Positions 22,153-32,954 of a stretch of DNA of 64,000 bases are shown here, in pieces; the stretch's first letter is position 1; each line of letters begins with the position of its first letter. The notes under the pieces were generated by a model. The model was not told the origin of the DNA. It saw nothing but the letters and a program-made list of their open reading frames with translations, and ran no database searches. The position numbers and the translations under genes were made by a program. The stretch comes from Symbiodinium natans. Its lineage: Eukaryota; Sar; Dinophyceae; Suessiales; Symbiodiniaceae. The stretch lies in contig CAJNDS010002681.1 of assembly GCA_905221605.1 (NCBI GenBank), positions 7,501 to 71,500 on the forward strand. The letters run 5' to 3'.

Positions 22153-22802
22153 CTGGGCTGAGGGATGTTTCGGGCGGTCCGCTTAGAGAGGGATGAGGGA
22201 TGCTTAGGCCTTAGAGGGGTTAGGGTTTAGGGTTTAGGGTTTAGGGTTGCGGGTTTAGGGTTTGGGGTTTAGGGATGTTTAGGGCTAAGGGATGCTTCGG
22301 GCTTTGGCTCTTACAGAGGCGTCAGGCGTCAGCCCCAGAACCTAAGCCCGCAGTGCTGAAAAGCACCAAGATTTCTAAATCCGAGGCAAACCCCCACACC
22401 CTGATGGGTTTAGGGTTTAGGGTTTGGGGTTTAAAGGGTTTAGGGCGGAGGCCTAAGGACTTACGAGGTCAGTTTAGGCTGAGGGCATAGGTTTTTGGTC
22501 CAGGCTTCAAATCTCAACCGAAAACTTGGCTTTCTCGACAACGCCCCAGTATGCCCCAGTTTCATCTACCTCAGGATGCATGTGGAGATTCGGAGTACTG
22601 TTTTTGATGGCTCATTCACTACTGATCTTTGCCATTCTTGGCTCTCGGGTTTGGAGGTGGCGGGTAAGTTTGGGTTTAGGCTGTCAGTGCGGGGCTTGTA
22701 AGATCCTTTCAAACTGGGATGGCACGCGAAACTCAAGGGAGCTGAAGACATGATGGACTCCCTTTTCATCCAAGAGCTGAAGCCCTGACCCTGAAGCCAC
22801 AG

Positions 22803-22908
22803 GGTTTAGGGTTTCGGGTTTAGGGTTCAGGGTTTAGGGTTTAAGGTTCAGGGTTCAGGGTTTAGGGTTTTAGGGTTTAAGGTTCAGGGTTTAGGGTGCA
22901 GGGTTTAG
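22803..22908 (+). repeat. TTTAGGG/TTCAGGG array
   Basis: Mixed units, several TTAAGG variants. Confidence 0.92.
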
Positions 22909-22910
22909 GG

Positions 22911-22993
22911 AACAAAGTCGAGGCTCGAATCTCGCCGCTCTCGGCCACGCTCAAGAAGCCCTGGCAGAAACGACAGCGTCCAGGGCGAAACCT
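22911..22993 (-). CDS. Candidate exon with CxxC pair
   Basis: TTCACAG acceptor. Reads RFRPGRCRFCQGFLSVAESG then EIRASTLF. The CRFC pair might bind metal, but a single pair proves nothing. The plus strand is open over the same bases. Confidence 0.4.
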
Positions 22994-23002
22994 CTGTGAA
23001 CC

Positions 23003-23112
23003 AGAGAGTCCCCATACTGCCTAATTAAGGAATATTCCTTAAACCATATAAGGAACCCTCTCATATATTGAGGAATATTCCTTCATTAAGAGGGGGTATT
23101 CGAGTTCCTTGG
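23003..23112. mobile_element. Family F inverted-repeat element
   Basis: Family F: GAGNCCCAATACCCCTTAAT ends with internal palindromes TTAATTAAGGAATATTCCTT. This copy: AGAGAGTCCCCATACTGCCT ... GGGGTATTCGAGTTCCTT. Confidence 0.78.
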
Positions 23113-23403
23113 TAAACCCTGAACGTTTCGCGGCATTTTCTGATGCACGGGGCAAAGCCGCGGAAGCTCCTAGATGCGATCTGCCCTTAACCAAAAACCT
23201 CTGCCTCTTAGGGTGGTTACATATCATATACTATTCAGGGGCCATGCAGCTTCCCCTAGATTATAAGCCCTCAACACACGCCCTATGAGCCGGAAGGACA
23301 GCCTCTGAATAAACCAAGCCCTCAGGGGAGCGTCGTGACCGCCCCAGTTTAGGGTCTCAGGGCTTCGGAACTGGAAGTCGGGGGTTGATCGATAATTAGG
23401 TGA

Positions 23404-23427
23404 GGGGGGGGGGGGGGGGGGGGGGGG
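23404..23427 (+). repeat. G homopolymer, 24 bp
   Basis: Uninterrupted G run beside a TTTATAGGG-like array. Confidence 0.9.
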
Positions 23428-23436
23428 CGGATTTTG

Positions 23437-23690
23437 GGTTGTAGGATTTATAGGGCTTATGGGGTTTATGGAGTTTATAGGGTTTATGGAGTTTATAGGG
23501 TTTCTGGGGTTTATGGAGTTTATAGGCTTTGTGGGGTGTATAGGGTTTATAGGGAGGGTTGATCGGGTTTATAAGATAGGGGTGATAGGGTTGATAGGGT
23601 TTATAGGATTTATAGGGTTTATATGGTTTACAGGGAATGTAGGGTTTGTAGGGTTTACAGGGTTTATAGGCTTTGCCGGAACTTGTATCG
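23437..23690 (+). repeat. GGGTTTATA-like degenerate array
   Basis: Units of GGGTTTATA, GGAGTTTAT and GGGTTTACA; translates as repeated GFIGFI, which explains the ORF here. Confidence 0.9.
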
Positions 23691-24029
23691 GGGGTGGAGG
23701 GGGGGCAGGGAGCGGGGGGGGAGGGTGATCTACATTCTTTTTCCAGCTATGGGTATACTCGATTTACGCAGACCAAGTAGCCCCCCCCCCCCCCCCCCAC
23801 AATTCCAGAGGGGTTCAGGTGCTTGGTCCGAAACATGCCTCAAACTTACATGCGGTGCTCATTAGGAACGAAGGTTCTATTCCTTGGTGGAGGTTATGAA
23901 ATTTATCAGGCTCTGTGGGCCAAAAGGCTTGCCAAACCACAACCACTGACTCGGCCAGCCTCGACAATTTTCTCGAGGCCTTGGCGTCAGACTTCGCACT
24001 TTTAGACGATCTGCCCTTGAGATTCAGAG

Positions 24030-24105
24030 CCTTACTTAGGGGCTGAATAACCTAGCCCCAAAAAACGTTTACCCATACATAAATAAATAAAATATATATA
24101 TACAT

Positions 24106-24141
<36 letters not shown>

Positions 24142-24192
24142 TAGGATTCGAAGTAAGCAAAAAGGTTAAATGTTACATACCCAGTCCCTAAG
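24030..24192. mobile_element. Family H element with internal GATA microsatellite
   Basis: CTTAGGGGCTGAATAACCTA ... AAAAAGGTTAAATGTTACAT then ACCCAGTCCCTAAG; a TATA/GATA tract fills the middle. Confidence 0.68.
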
Positions 24193-24292
24193 CTTAAGGC
24201 TACAGTTATGTAGCCCAGCAGCCTCAACAACAACCCCCACCAACCAAACCTGACCGGCGAATCCCAGGCTCCCACTGAAACGGAAGATGTTT

Positions 24293-24552
24293 TGGTATGC
24301 TCCCCCTTATACAAACAATTCTTAATAGGGATTATCATAGGGGGTACTATAATCCCTACTAAGGACTGTTTGTTAGTACTTGGAGGTTCATGGGACTTAA
24401 TAACCACTTAGAACTGGGCTTATAACCCTACTTATAATTGGGATACCCCCTATATGGCCCTTTAGGGGTATTATAAGTAGGGCTATAAGTACAGTTATTA
24501 TTGGTTAGTAAGTCCCATGAACCTCCAAGTATAAGAGTGAACATCCCAAAAG
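24293..24552. mobile_element. Family D element interrupted by a family C element
   Basis: Family D halves GGTATGCTCCCCCTTATACA ... GACTGTTTGTTAG and TAAGAGTGAACATCCCAA flank a full family C copy at 24377-24532. Removing C with one TA restores the usual D end (TTAGTATAAG...). Confidence 0.85.
24377..24532. mobile_element. Family C element nested in family D
   Basis: TACTTGGAGGTTCATGGGAC ... GTCCCATGAACCTCCAAGTA, complete. Flanking TA on both sides fits a TA target duplication. Confidence 0.86.
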
Positions 24553-24734
24553 ATGTTGGTCAGAGCGTTGCGAATGTGACGGCTTCGGCAAGTTCGCTGG
24601 TGAACTCTGCACTCTAACTCAGCAAGCGCTGGGGAGTGTTCTGCTTGAGGCTTGCTGCTGGGAGCCCAAGAACAAGGAAGCTGAACCCAGCAAAGCCTTG
24701 ATGGTGGGTTTAGGGGTTTAGGGTTTAGGGTTTT

Positions 24735-24893
24735 GTTTTTTGCAGCTTGGGTGTTCCGAGATTTGGGGCCTTGCGGAAGCTTCAGACAGACTGCGAGAAC
24801 CCGGACGACTCTTTCAACTTCTGCGGAGGTGCTGATCTTTGAGCGGAGGTCCGGCTGGTCGGCATTTGTCTGCAACCTTCTGTTCAAGGGGTT
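24735..24893 (-). CDS. Candidate longer exon, unknown protein
   Basis: Minus frame is open for about 50 codons: RRLQTNADQPDLRSKISTSA then EVERVVRVLAVCLKLPQGPK. AACAG or TTGCAG acceptors lie near the right edge. The opposite strand is also open. Confidence 0.38.
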
Positions 24894-25078
24894 CTGCTTG
24901 GGTCAAAAAGCTTTTGAAGTCTTGAGTTGTTCTTAAGGGTTTAGGGTTTAGGGTTTAGGGGAATAAGGGTACTGCTGGGTGTCCTGACTGGTGGGGTTGT
25001 GCCTGGCTTTTGCCAGACTAGTGGGCTTCTGCCATGGGGTTGTAGAAGTAACATGCAATAACATGTACAGCACCATAC

Positions 25079-25166
25079 CTTGGCATGTCCCCCCCTGTTA
25101 CTGACAGCCCTGAATATGGACATGATTATAGGGGGTACTAGAATCCCGATAAAAAACTGTCAGTGC
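25079..25166. mobile_element. Family D element, right end eroded
   Basis: CTTGGCATGTCCCCCCCTGT ... AAAAAACTGTCAGTGCAAGG; typical interior GGGGGTACTAGAATCCC. Confidence 0.65.
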
Positions 25167-25227
25167 AAGGCAGTATCACAAACCATACCCTAACACCCCC
25201 CAACCCTAAGTTCAAGAAGCCTAAACT

Positions 25228-25325
25228 GGGTTGGCCTTTAAACCCTCTGAAAGATATTTATATACAGGGTCTCTTTTAAACCCGAGTAAGGAAAATAAAA
25301 GATGTCCCAAAAGCCAACCTAGTAA
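25228..25325. mobile_element. Family J element
   Basis: GGGTTGGCCTTTAAACCCTC ... CCCAAAAGCCAACCTAG with inverted ends. Confidence 0.65.
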
Positions 25326-25791
25326 AGCACTGAAAGGACTGGGAGTTGATCATGGCAGGAAGTTTTGGACCTTATGGCCCCAACCTGGATGGCGCAAAGC
25401 GCAAGCCCTCGCCCTCGAACAAGTCTAGGGCGGAGGCCTCAACCTCAACCCCGAAAGCCTCTAAAGCAAAGCCGAAAACCCTAAACTCCACGCCCCCAGA
25501 CTGAAACGCTGGAGGGTTGACCTAACTGATTGGGCTCTGAACCCTAAATCCATACGGAGCGATACTGAAGACCCAAAGTGGGCCCATCATTTCGATGAAA
25601 TCCAGAATGATGGGTCTTTATATACACGTTTGCACCACCCCCCCCCCCCCCCCCCCCGCGCACGCCCTTCCTCCCTCCCCCGAAAACAAAAAAAGACTAA
25701 ACCCAAGCCCGCCAAAGCCCAAAATCCAGGAACCCGAGCAGCAAAGCCCCAAACCCCCAAAATCCCTAGATCTTCAGCGTAAGAAGGACAC

Positions 25792-26804
25792 TCTTGAGTT
25801 GGCCAGAGGCACCACTGCAGTTGAGCATCGATGTGCGCAATTTTGAACCTTCGTATGCTTCAAGGGAAGAGTCAGGGGCTTAGAATGTTTTGGGGCTTCA
25901 AGGTTTGGCTCTGGCTTATGGTAGCATCCAAGCGGGGGGCTGAGAGGGATTCATAATCAAAGGTCCCAGTCGGCAGGGGGGGGGGGGGCAGGGGGGTTTT
26001 GGTGTTTGGTGGAAAGCAGCACACCTGATAAGTTGAGGCTGGTGAGGGAGGCCTTCGTGTTTCGATTTGAGGGTTCAGGGTCTAGGGACGGTTTTGGGGT
26101 TAAACTTTCAGGCCTTGACTCCACGGTTTAAGGCCGATAGGGCTGCTGCTTACAGCATGTGCACACACTGGGGGCAGCCCTGAAGGACGAACAAGTCTCC
26201 AACTCTAAGCACTAAACCCTTCAACTCTATACTCCCTTTGGAGCCTTAACAAGAAACTACACGCTTAACATTCCCTTGGGTTTTGTAAAAAAAGCAAAAA
26301 CATTCCCAAGGGGGCAAAACAGAAACCCCAAACCCCAAACCCTGAACCCTAAACCCCAAAAGGTCGCGCCCAGAAGCAGCGTCTCATCTAATCTCACGGT
26401 GGACAGCTCCCGGAGGAGACCGGCTTCCTCGTCCTTAGGAGGTAGGAGTAGGGTTTAGGGTTTAGGGTTAGGGTTTAGGGTTTAGGGTTTAGGGTTTAGG
26501 GTTTAGGGTTTAGGGTTTAGGGTTTAGGGTTTAGGGTTTAGGGTTTAGGGTTTAGGTGTTAGGGTTTAGGGTTTAGGGTTTAGGGTTTAGGGTTTAGGGT
26601 TTAGGGTTTAGGGTTTAGGGTTTAGGGTTTAGGGTTTAGGGTTTAGGGTTTAGGGTTTAGGGTTTAGGGTTTAGGGTTTAGGGTTTAGGGTTTAGGGTTC
26701 GGGGTATACGGTATAGGGTTTAGGGTTTAGGGTTTAGAATTTTACCTTGTCCTTCGGGAAAACGGAGGGCTGAGGGATTGCCATTTTTGCGGGCTTTCGG
26801 CTTT
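25792..26804 (-). CDS. Three-exon phase-consistent fragment, unknown protein
   Basis: Exons 26746-26804 (CCACAG acceptor, donor AAG/GTAAAA; SRKPAKMAIPQPSVFPKDK), 26355-26433 (CTAAG acceptor, donor GTTTAGGG; DEEAGLLRELSTVRLDETLL) and 25792-25848 (GAAG acceptor, donor GTGTCC; SKLRTSMLNCSGASGQLK) join in phase. The first intron is occupied by the longest TTTAGGG array of the window. No family recognised; 5' and 3' continuation is unresolved. Confidence 0.48.
26449..26736 (+). repeat. Longest TTTAGGG array
   Basis: About 36 nearly perfect units. On the minus strand it lies between exons 26746-26804 and 26355-26433, so it would be intronic. Confidence 0.97.
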
Positions 26805-27076
26805 CTGTGGCCTAAACCCTAAACCCGAAACCCTGAACCCTAAACCCTAAATCCTAAACCCTAGACCCGAGACCCTAAACCCTAAACCCTAAACCCTATA
26901 CCCTAAACACTCCCAAGGTTTCGGGTTGAGGTGGCCCCAGCGAGGCTCAAAGCCCATAAGCCCTCTGAACCCCCAACCTTGGCACCGGCCCACGCATCCT
27001 TGAAAAAGGGTTTAAGGTTTTGGGTTTAGGGTTTCGGGTTTAGGGTTCAGGGTTCAGTAAAGGGTTTAGGGTTTAC

Positions 27077-27157
27077 CTCCCTGAGTGCGCCCCAGCGTCG
27101 TAGAAGTAGTCGTAGACATCGTTGGTCCAGTTCGTCAGATGTGCATCGTATCCCGCC
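27077..27157 (-). CDS. Candidate exon, aromatic-rich
   Basis: GCCAAG acceptor, 81 bp, donor GAG/GTAAAC. Reads AGYDAHLTNWTNDVYDYFYD then AGAHSG. Very unlike the repeat translations around it; about 20 of 26 third positions are G/C. No family recognised. Confidence 0.53.
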
Positions 27158-27242
27158 CTTGGCACTGGTTGGGCTCCCTAAACCCTAAACCCCAAACCCC
27201 TAAACCCTAAACCCTAAACCCGAACCCCTAGACCCTCAAAAC

Positions 27243-27316
27243 CTGCACCCAAAGGAGGCGTTCGCAGGACTCATATGCCTCGCGCTGTTCCTTTGCTATG
27301 TGAAGGGCATGCGGCC
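27243..27316 (-). CDS. Candidate exon, unknown protein
   Basis: CTCCAG acceptor, 74 bp, donor CAG/GTTTTG. Reads PHALHIAKEQREAYESCERL then LWVQ. Its phase does not match 27077-27157 directly, so an exon is missing or one edge is wrong. Confidence 0.5.
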
Positions 27317-27710
27317 CTGGAGCTAAGGATTCTGTTCAATGTCTAGGCTCTGGTGTTTAGGGCTGAGGGCGGGTATCTCGGGCAGAACACGGCAAGAGAG
27401 CCCAAACCCTAACCCTAAACCCTAAACCCTAAACCCTAGCATCTTTTTGTCCAACGTTCACCACGCCCACTAAGCAAAGTGACCCACCAAACCTTAGGCC
27501 CCCAAAGGCCCTCTCCAAGCATTTGGGCACCCGGCTCCGCAAAGAAGATTGAAGCTTAGGGTTTAGGGTTCAGGGTTTAAGGTTTAGGGTTTAAGGTTTA
27601 TAGGGTTTAGGGTTTAAGGAATCTCCCATCATCCCAGCTGGCCCTCCCCGCTTCCCGAAGTCGCAAACTTGAACCCGAAGCCCCAAACGCCCGAAATCCT
27701 AAGCCGCGGT

Positions 27711-27773
27711 TTAGGGTTTAGGGTTTAGGGTTTAGGGTTTAGGGTTTAGGGTTTAGGGTTTAGGGTTTAGGGT
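27711..27773 (+). repeat. TTTAGGG array
   Basis: Nine perfect units. Confidence 0.95.
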
Positions 27774-28156
27774 TCCTACCCATACTTCCCTAGGCACCTC
27801 CCGCCAAAGCTGGATCCCTAGGCGGGTCAGGGTTTCCAACTTCTGTTTTTGGCAGCCAGGGAAACAAGGGAGCTGTCTGGTTTAGGGTTCAATTCTAGGG
27901 TTTATAAGTTTTATAGGGTTTCATAGGGTTTACATGGTTCATATATGGCTTAGGGCTTTTCAAAAGAGAACCTAGCCCCTAGAATGGACCAGTAGTACCT
28001 CTGGAGGTCCTGAGGTTCGAGTGTCCCGAGCCCTGAACCTCCTACTCTGAGGGGCCGACCGAGGCGGGATCTAGGGTTTTTGGCGGTTTAGGGTTTGGGG
28101 TTTAGGGTTTCGGGTTTCGGGTTTAGGTGACTGGTTGGGGGTTTAGCCTCCAGCAC

Positions 28157-28233
28157 CTGACAAGCTCCCTGCTGCTGGGAGGCGCGTCCGTGTACTGGTC
28201 TGCGCTGTCAGATGTGATGACTAAGAAAGGCGT
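28157..28233 (-). CDS. Candidate exon, unknown protein
   Basis: CTCGAG acceptor, 77 bp, donor GTCAG/GTGCTG. Reads TPFLVITSDSADQYTDAPPS then SRELV. It lies between two telomere-type arrays. Confidence 0.48.
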
Positions 28234-28315
28234 CTCGAGTCCGAAGCCTTAGTGAAGGCTTGGAACTCTACTCCACTTAGCACCATGATAAGAGCAATTT
28301 TAATGTTCGCTTGAA

Positions 28316-28408
28316 CCCTAAACCCTAAACCCTAAACCCTAAACCCTAAACCCTAAACCCGAAACCCTAAACCCTAAACCCTAAACCCTAAACCCCAAAC
28401 CCTAAACT
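28316..28408 (-). repeat. CCCTAAA array
   Basis: About 13 units with two variants. Confidence 0.95.
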
Positions 28409-28514
28409 CCTGAGTGGATTCGTAGGGAAGCTCGGGTTCTGGGTGTGGGAGTGACGCTTGCGGGTTCTAGGCTTCGGGGCCTCGAAAAGAAAAGAGCAGG
28501 TGAACCTTTTGATA

Positions 28515-28575
28515 AGAAGTAGGATTCTATAGTAACCAAAAAGGTTAAAGAATACCTACCCCAGTCCCGAAGTAG
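28515..28575. mobile_element. Family H element, right half
   Basis: GTAGGATTCTATAGTAACCA then AAAAGGTTAAAGAATACCTA and CCCAGTCCCGAAG. Confidence 0.55.
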
Positions 28576-28650
28576 TAAACCCTAAACCCCAAACCCCAAA
28601 CCCCAAACCCTAAACCCTAATTGCTGCTCAAAAACACCCTAAAGCCCCTA

Positions 28651-28895
28651 CTTGGAAGTTAATTTGGGTAGTTATAAGCAAGGCAATAAGTATAGTATCT
28701 ATACTGATATCCTTATTTCGGGCACCTACCTTATAGCTACCCTAAACCCTAAACCCTACTTATAACCCTATTTAAAGAGGTACTTATAACCCTACTCATA
28801 GCTACCCGCAACCCTAAACCCTGAACCCTGCTTACAACCCTATTTCGGGCACTTAATACCCCTACTTATAGCTACCCTCCCCATTTCGGGTACTT
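28651..28895. mobile_element. Degenerate family C element with telomere-type units inside
   Basis: CTACTTGGAAGTTAATTTGG at the left; internal repeats of CCCTACTTATAACCCTATTT; CCCTAAACCC inserts at 28738 and 28810; right end eroded (GGTACTTGGAACC). Confidence 0.5.
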
Positions 28896-28999
28896 GGAAC
28901 CGCCTAAACCTTAAACCCTAAACCCTTTACACCCTAAAGCCTAAATCCTTAAATCCTAAACCCTAAATCCTAAACCCTAAACCCTACCTTAAGCCCTAC

Positions 29000-29066
29000 T
29001 AGAGCCCTCTGAATCATTGAAGCCCAGCTGCGAGGGCCGTAGAGCCGGGTCCCTACCAGGGCTTGC
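29000..29066 (-). CDS. Candidate exon, unknown protein
   Basis: CAAAG acceptor then ASPGRDPALRPSQLGFNDSE. Left edge uncertain. A long TTTATAGGG-type array begins just to its right. Confidence 0.36.
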
Positions 29067-29083
29067 CTTTGTTGACTTGGGTT

Positions 29084-29330
29084 TAGGGTTTAGGGTTTTG
29101 GGGTTTAGGGTTTAGGGTTTATAGGGTTTATAGGGTTTAGGGTTTTTAGGGTTCATAGGGTTTATAGGGTCTATAGGGTTTAAGGGTTTATAGGGTTTAT
29201 AGGGCTTATAGGGGTTTAGAGCTTAGGACGTAGGACTTAGGGGTTTAGGGTTGTAGGGTTTAGGGCTTAGGGCTGAGGACTTTGGGTTTACAGGGTTTAG
29301 GGCTTTTGGTTGAAAGGCTCATGGGCTTTA
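29084..29330 (+). repeat. TTTAGGG/TTTATAGGG mixed array
   Basis: Pure units grade into GGGTTTATA, then into scattered variants. Confidence 0.9.
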
Positions 29331-29927
29331 GGGCCGAAGGCTCAGAAATCAGGTGCAGAACTGCGAACTCAACGTTCTATCAAGTAGAGTGGGGCTGTAG
29401 AGCTTAGAGACTTTTTGGGCCAACGTAGAACTCGCGGCTTAAGGTGTAAAAGCTGGGTTGAAGGCGCGGTTTTGCAGGGCTTTCGGGTTGAACGCTAAAC
29501 CTCAGAGAAGGTCAAAAGGAGGTGGCCGCACCCCACCCCCAAAATGGGGGTCTTATGATGATCAGGCACTCCGAATATAGACCCCAAACTATAGCATCCC
29601 CTTATCAAAACGACCTTAATAAGGTAACCCTTAAGGCCGTAAACCCCCCAAAAATCACTAGACCCATCGCCGAAGTGGGTCTTGGGGCTTGGGGGGTGCC
29701 ACTGCTCGAAGCAGCTTCAGATCTTTGTATACAAAGCCCTGAATCTTCAATCCTGCACTCACAAAAAGCCCAAAACTCTAACCCGAAATCCATAACCCTA
29801 AGCCCGCAAACCTGAAATGACCAAAACTGTCCAGACCCAGCCAAAGCTCCGCAGGACTTGGCTGGTTTTCGCTTGATTGAAGAGGAGGCGCAGGGACTGT
29901 GGAAAGCCGGTCTTGCTTTGATTTGAG

Positions 29928-30036
29928 GCTTTCCGAGTCCGATATTATGGGTACCTTCTTGGGGTCCTTGTTATAAGGGAGTCCTACTATTTGGGGTCTA
30001 TATTTGGGGTCCCTTATTTTCGTACTCTCCATTTGG
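29928..30036. mobile_element. Family A inverted-repeat element
   Basis: Family A pattern: GTTTACGAAAATAGGGGTAC, GGGGTCCT, then TACTATTTGGGGTCTA and a 3' end CCCTTATTTTCGTAAAC. This copy has all interior motifs and eroded tips. Confidence 0.66.
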
Positions 30037-30049
30037 GTTGCTCCAGATA

Positions 30050-30440
30050 ATAATCAGCAAGACCAGACAGCCGATCAACCCAAGCCAAGGTCGTTGAGTT
30101 GAAGACCCGAATCCTTCCTAAAATCCCGCAGCCTAAGCCTCAAGTCCCTAGGATTTATGTTTTAAGAATTTTAGGTCTGATTGTCGGGCTCCATGCATTT
30201 GAACATTTAATCATTTTTGCACTCGGGCGCGCGGGCTGTAGGATGCCCTTAAACCCCTGCATGTCAAACTCAGAAGTGCAAGAGCCCTCTAGGCCACCCA
30301 AGAATAGGTCTAAACCCGAAACCTTAAGTGCAGAATCTTCGGCAGCTGACTACGAACATGACCGCTGTCAAGCGGCAGAGTTCTATTTGCAGTCTATTTG
30401 CACCGGGGAGTAGTATTGGGGGGATACTGCTGGCAATTGC
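30050..30440. other. Array-free stretch with a plus-strand frame
   Basis: An open plus frame of 104 codons at 30099-30413 includes LSAESSAADYEHDRCQAAEF at its 3' part. No recognised domain. Left of it, a minus frame near 29861-30000 reads SDSESLKSKQDRLSTVPAPP. Confidence 0.35.
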
Positions 30441-31203
30441 TCGTAGACCCTGAGCCCTAAGCCCTAAGCACTAAACCCTAAACCCTTAACCCTAAACCCT
30501 AAACCCTAAACCCTCAACCCTCAACCCTAAACCCCCTGTGCGGGGTGTTAATCGTCTTCCTGGAGGACGGGCCTCGATGAGCTGCAGGTTGCTATAGCTC
30601 GAGGCGCCTTCCTTCCATCATGGAGGGCTTCGGCTTCGACGGGGGGGTTTAGGGTTTAGGGCCGAGTTTAGGGTTTAGGGTTTAGGGTTTAGGGTTTAGG
30701 GTTCAGTGGCTGTCAGGTCGAGGGCTGAATAGGGACCCGCATTTGCGGGAACTGACCACATGGCCACTTCTCTAAATACTGATTCCTTTGGGATACTATT
30801 CATACTATTCGAAGGCGACCCCTAACATTTAGGGTACGTTTCAAAAGGACCATTCTTTCTTTGAGAAATGACAAAACATGTATACGTCAAGGAAGAACAG
30901 TGCTGGGGGCACAGCTCTTCGTCCTAGTAATTTTGGAGGAACCCTGAGTAGGAATAGAAAGAATAGAAGGGACCTTATAGACTAATGTAATTCGGGCTGA
31001 GGAACCTACAGCCCAGACTTAAAGGGCTGCGCGATTGCAAGACCCAGAATAAACCCAAACCCTAAACCCCAAACCCTGAACCCTCAATTGCTGCCCTAAT
31101 CTTTGCGGCTCGGGCGGGAAGTTTATGGCTTGCGCAACACTCAGGCCCGAAGCCTGAAACCCCAGCCCCCAACCGCGCCGCAATTCCCAAACCCTCTCCC
31201 TTC

Positions 31204-31454
31204 CCATACTTGGAGGTTCAGGGTACGTATAACCCTAAAGTAATAACTGTACTTATAAGCCCCCTAAGTCCCCTAAGTAGGTAGACTCAAACTGTGGCTA
31301 TAAGTACCTTGGTAGCCCAGTACCCAGTATTATGATAAGGGCACCCTTTCTTGTTTCTTGGGTTGGCATTTTACAAGGGAACCCATAACCAAAAAAAGGG
31401 AAAAGGGTACCACTGGGCTACCACGGGTTATACGTACCCATGAAACTCCAAGTA
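31204..31454. mobile_element. Family C element interrupted by a family B element
   Basis: ATACTTGGAGGTTCAGGGTA at the left and ACCCATGAAACTCCAAGTAG at the right; a complete family B copy sits at 31308-31425. Confidence 0.82.
31308..31425. mobile_element. Family B element nested in family C
   Basis: TTGGTAGCCCAGTACCCAGT ... GGTACCACTGGGCTACCA, complete. Confidence 0.84.
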
Positions 31455-31718
31455 GCCCTCCATGCACTTAGAGCGGCGCTTGGGCGCTTAAGGTTTGGGA
31501 GGCGTGCTGCTTTAGGGTTTAGGGTTTAGGGTTTAGAGTTTAGGGTTTAAATTTTGGGTTTACGGTTTAGGGTGCTGGCCCATTTACTCCAGCTGAACGA
31601 CTGGATGCAAGAGCTATGGTACAAGTGCGCATGCTTGGTAAAGCCGCTCACCTCTAATCGAACACCCCCTGAACGCAGAGAGCCCCATAGCCCCTGGTAG
31701 GGAATGTAGACCTTAATC

Positions 31719-31812
31719 AACCCTAAACCCTAAACCCTAAACCCTAAACCCTAAACCCTAAACCCTAAACCCTAAACCCTACACCCTACACCCTACACCC
31801 TACACCCTAAAG
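31719..31812 (-). repeat. CCCTAAA to CCCTACA array
   Basis: Ends in four CCCTACA units. Confidence 0.95.
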
Positions 31813-32175
31813 CCCAGCCTTAATCTATATAGGAGACCACACCATGAATCAGCTAAAGCCCTTAAATGACGGGGTGTTAGGCTCTTCAGGGTTCGAACCC
31901 AGCGCTTCGATCCCTTCCGCAGGCAGAACTCAGGCATCGACCTGCCGGATCGAATCCTTCCATTCGGTGTACCTTGCTGAATGCAGCACGCACACACCCT
32001 GCACCACCCTTAAACCCCCCAAACCCGGAAACTCGAAACCCTACGCCGAACCTCCTAAAATTTAGCATCCTCGGAACCTTTCCTAGCCCTAAACCCGAAG
32101 CTCCAAACTCACATCCCCACTTCCGGGCTTCGGAGCTGGGTTGATGGAGTTTGTGAACGGCCCTAGATATAGTTT

Positions 32176-32228
32176 CACACCTTAGCGGCTGATCACCCTA
32201 GCTCAAAAAAAGGGTTAATCTTTCATAC

Positions 32229-32259
<31 letters not shown>

Positions 32260-32313
32260 TGTAGTAGGATTCTAACCAAAAAGGATAAATGTTACCGAGT
32301 CCGTCCCTAAGAC
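32176..32313. mobile_element. Family H element with internal (AT)n
   Basis: CCTTAGCGGCTGATCACCCT ... CCAAAAAGGATAAATGTTAC then GTCCCTAAG; (AT)n at 32224-32260. Confidence 0.68.
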
Positions 32314-32954
32314 ACTTTGGGCAGTTGGCGGCTTGTCTGCAGCGTGGCTTGCAGGGTTTGGGGGCTTCTGGGCTTGAGACGGCAGGGTTTTGGAAGTCTT
32401 GGGGTGATAGGATGTAGGGTTTAGGGTTTAGGGCTTAAGGTTTTGGGTGACTAGGGGTAATGAGCATCTGGCCGGGCGTGCGGTGATGCCTGCTTGTCCG
32501 ACCCAGTCTTCAGCTCGAGAGCAGCGTATCCGTCAGCAAAGCCCAGAACTTGAACCCGCCTCAACCCTAAACCCTAAACCATAAACCCTAAACCCTAAGC
32601 CCTAAGCCCTGAGCCCTAAGCCCTCAGCCCTAAGCCCTACGCCCTAAACCCCAAACCCTGTTCTGTCAGAGACCCGACCCCACAAGCCAAACCATCCGGC
32701 AAAGGCACGCGGACTGCGTAAAGAACCAGCGATGGTCGCGGGAGCCCCAACGGTGGGCGTCGCCTAGCTTTGGGCACCGTATGCTTACAAGGCCTGGAAT
32801 TACCATGAAGGGGACAAGGGTCAGGATTTTGAAGGGTTGTTAGAGTGGAGCAGGTAACGGGTCCATGATTCTTTCAGCACGCGGACGAGAGTGCACGGAG
32901 CAGGGACAGGAGCCGGTTGAGAACGCCGCATTGGCTGTAGTCTGCTTTATTTAG

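Noticed and set aside
31889-31900. tRNA gene (GGGTTCGAACCC looks like a T-arm B box)
   Set aside because: No A box, acceptor stem or anticodon arm could be fitted around it.
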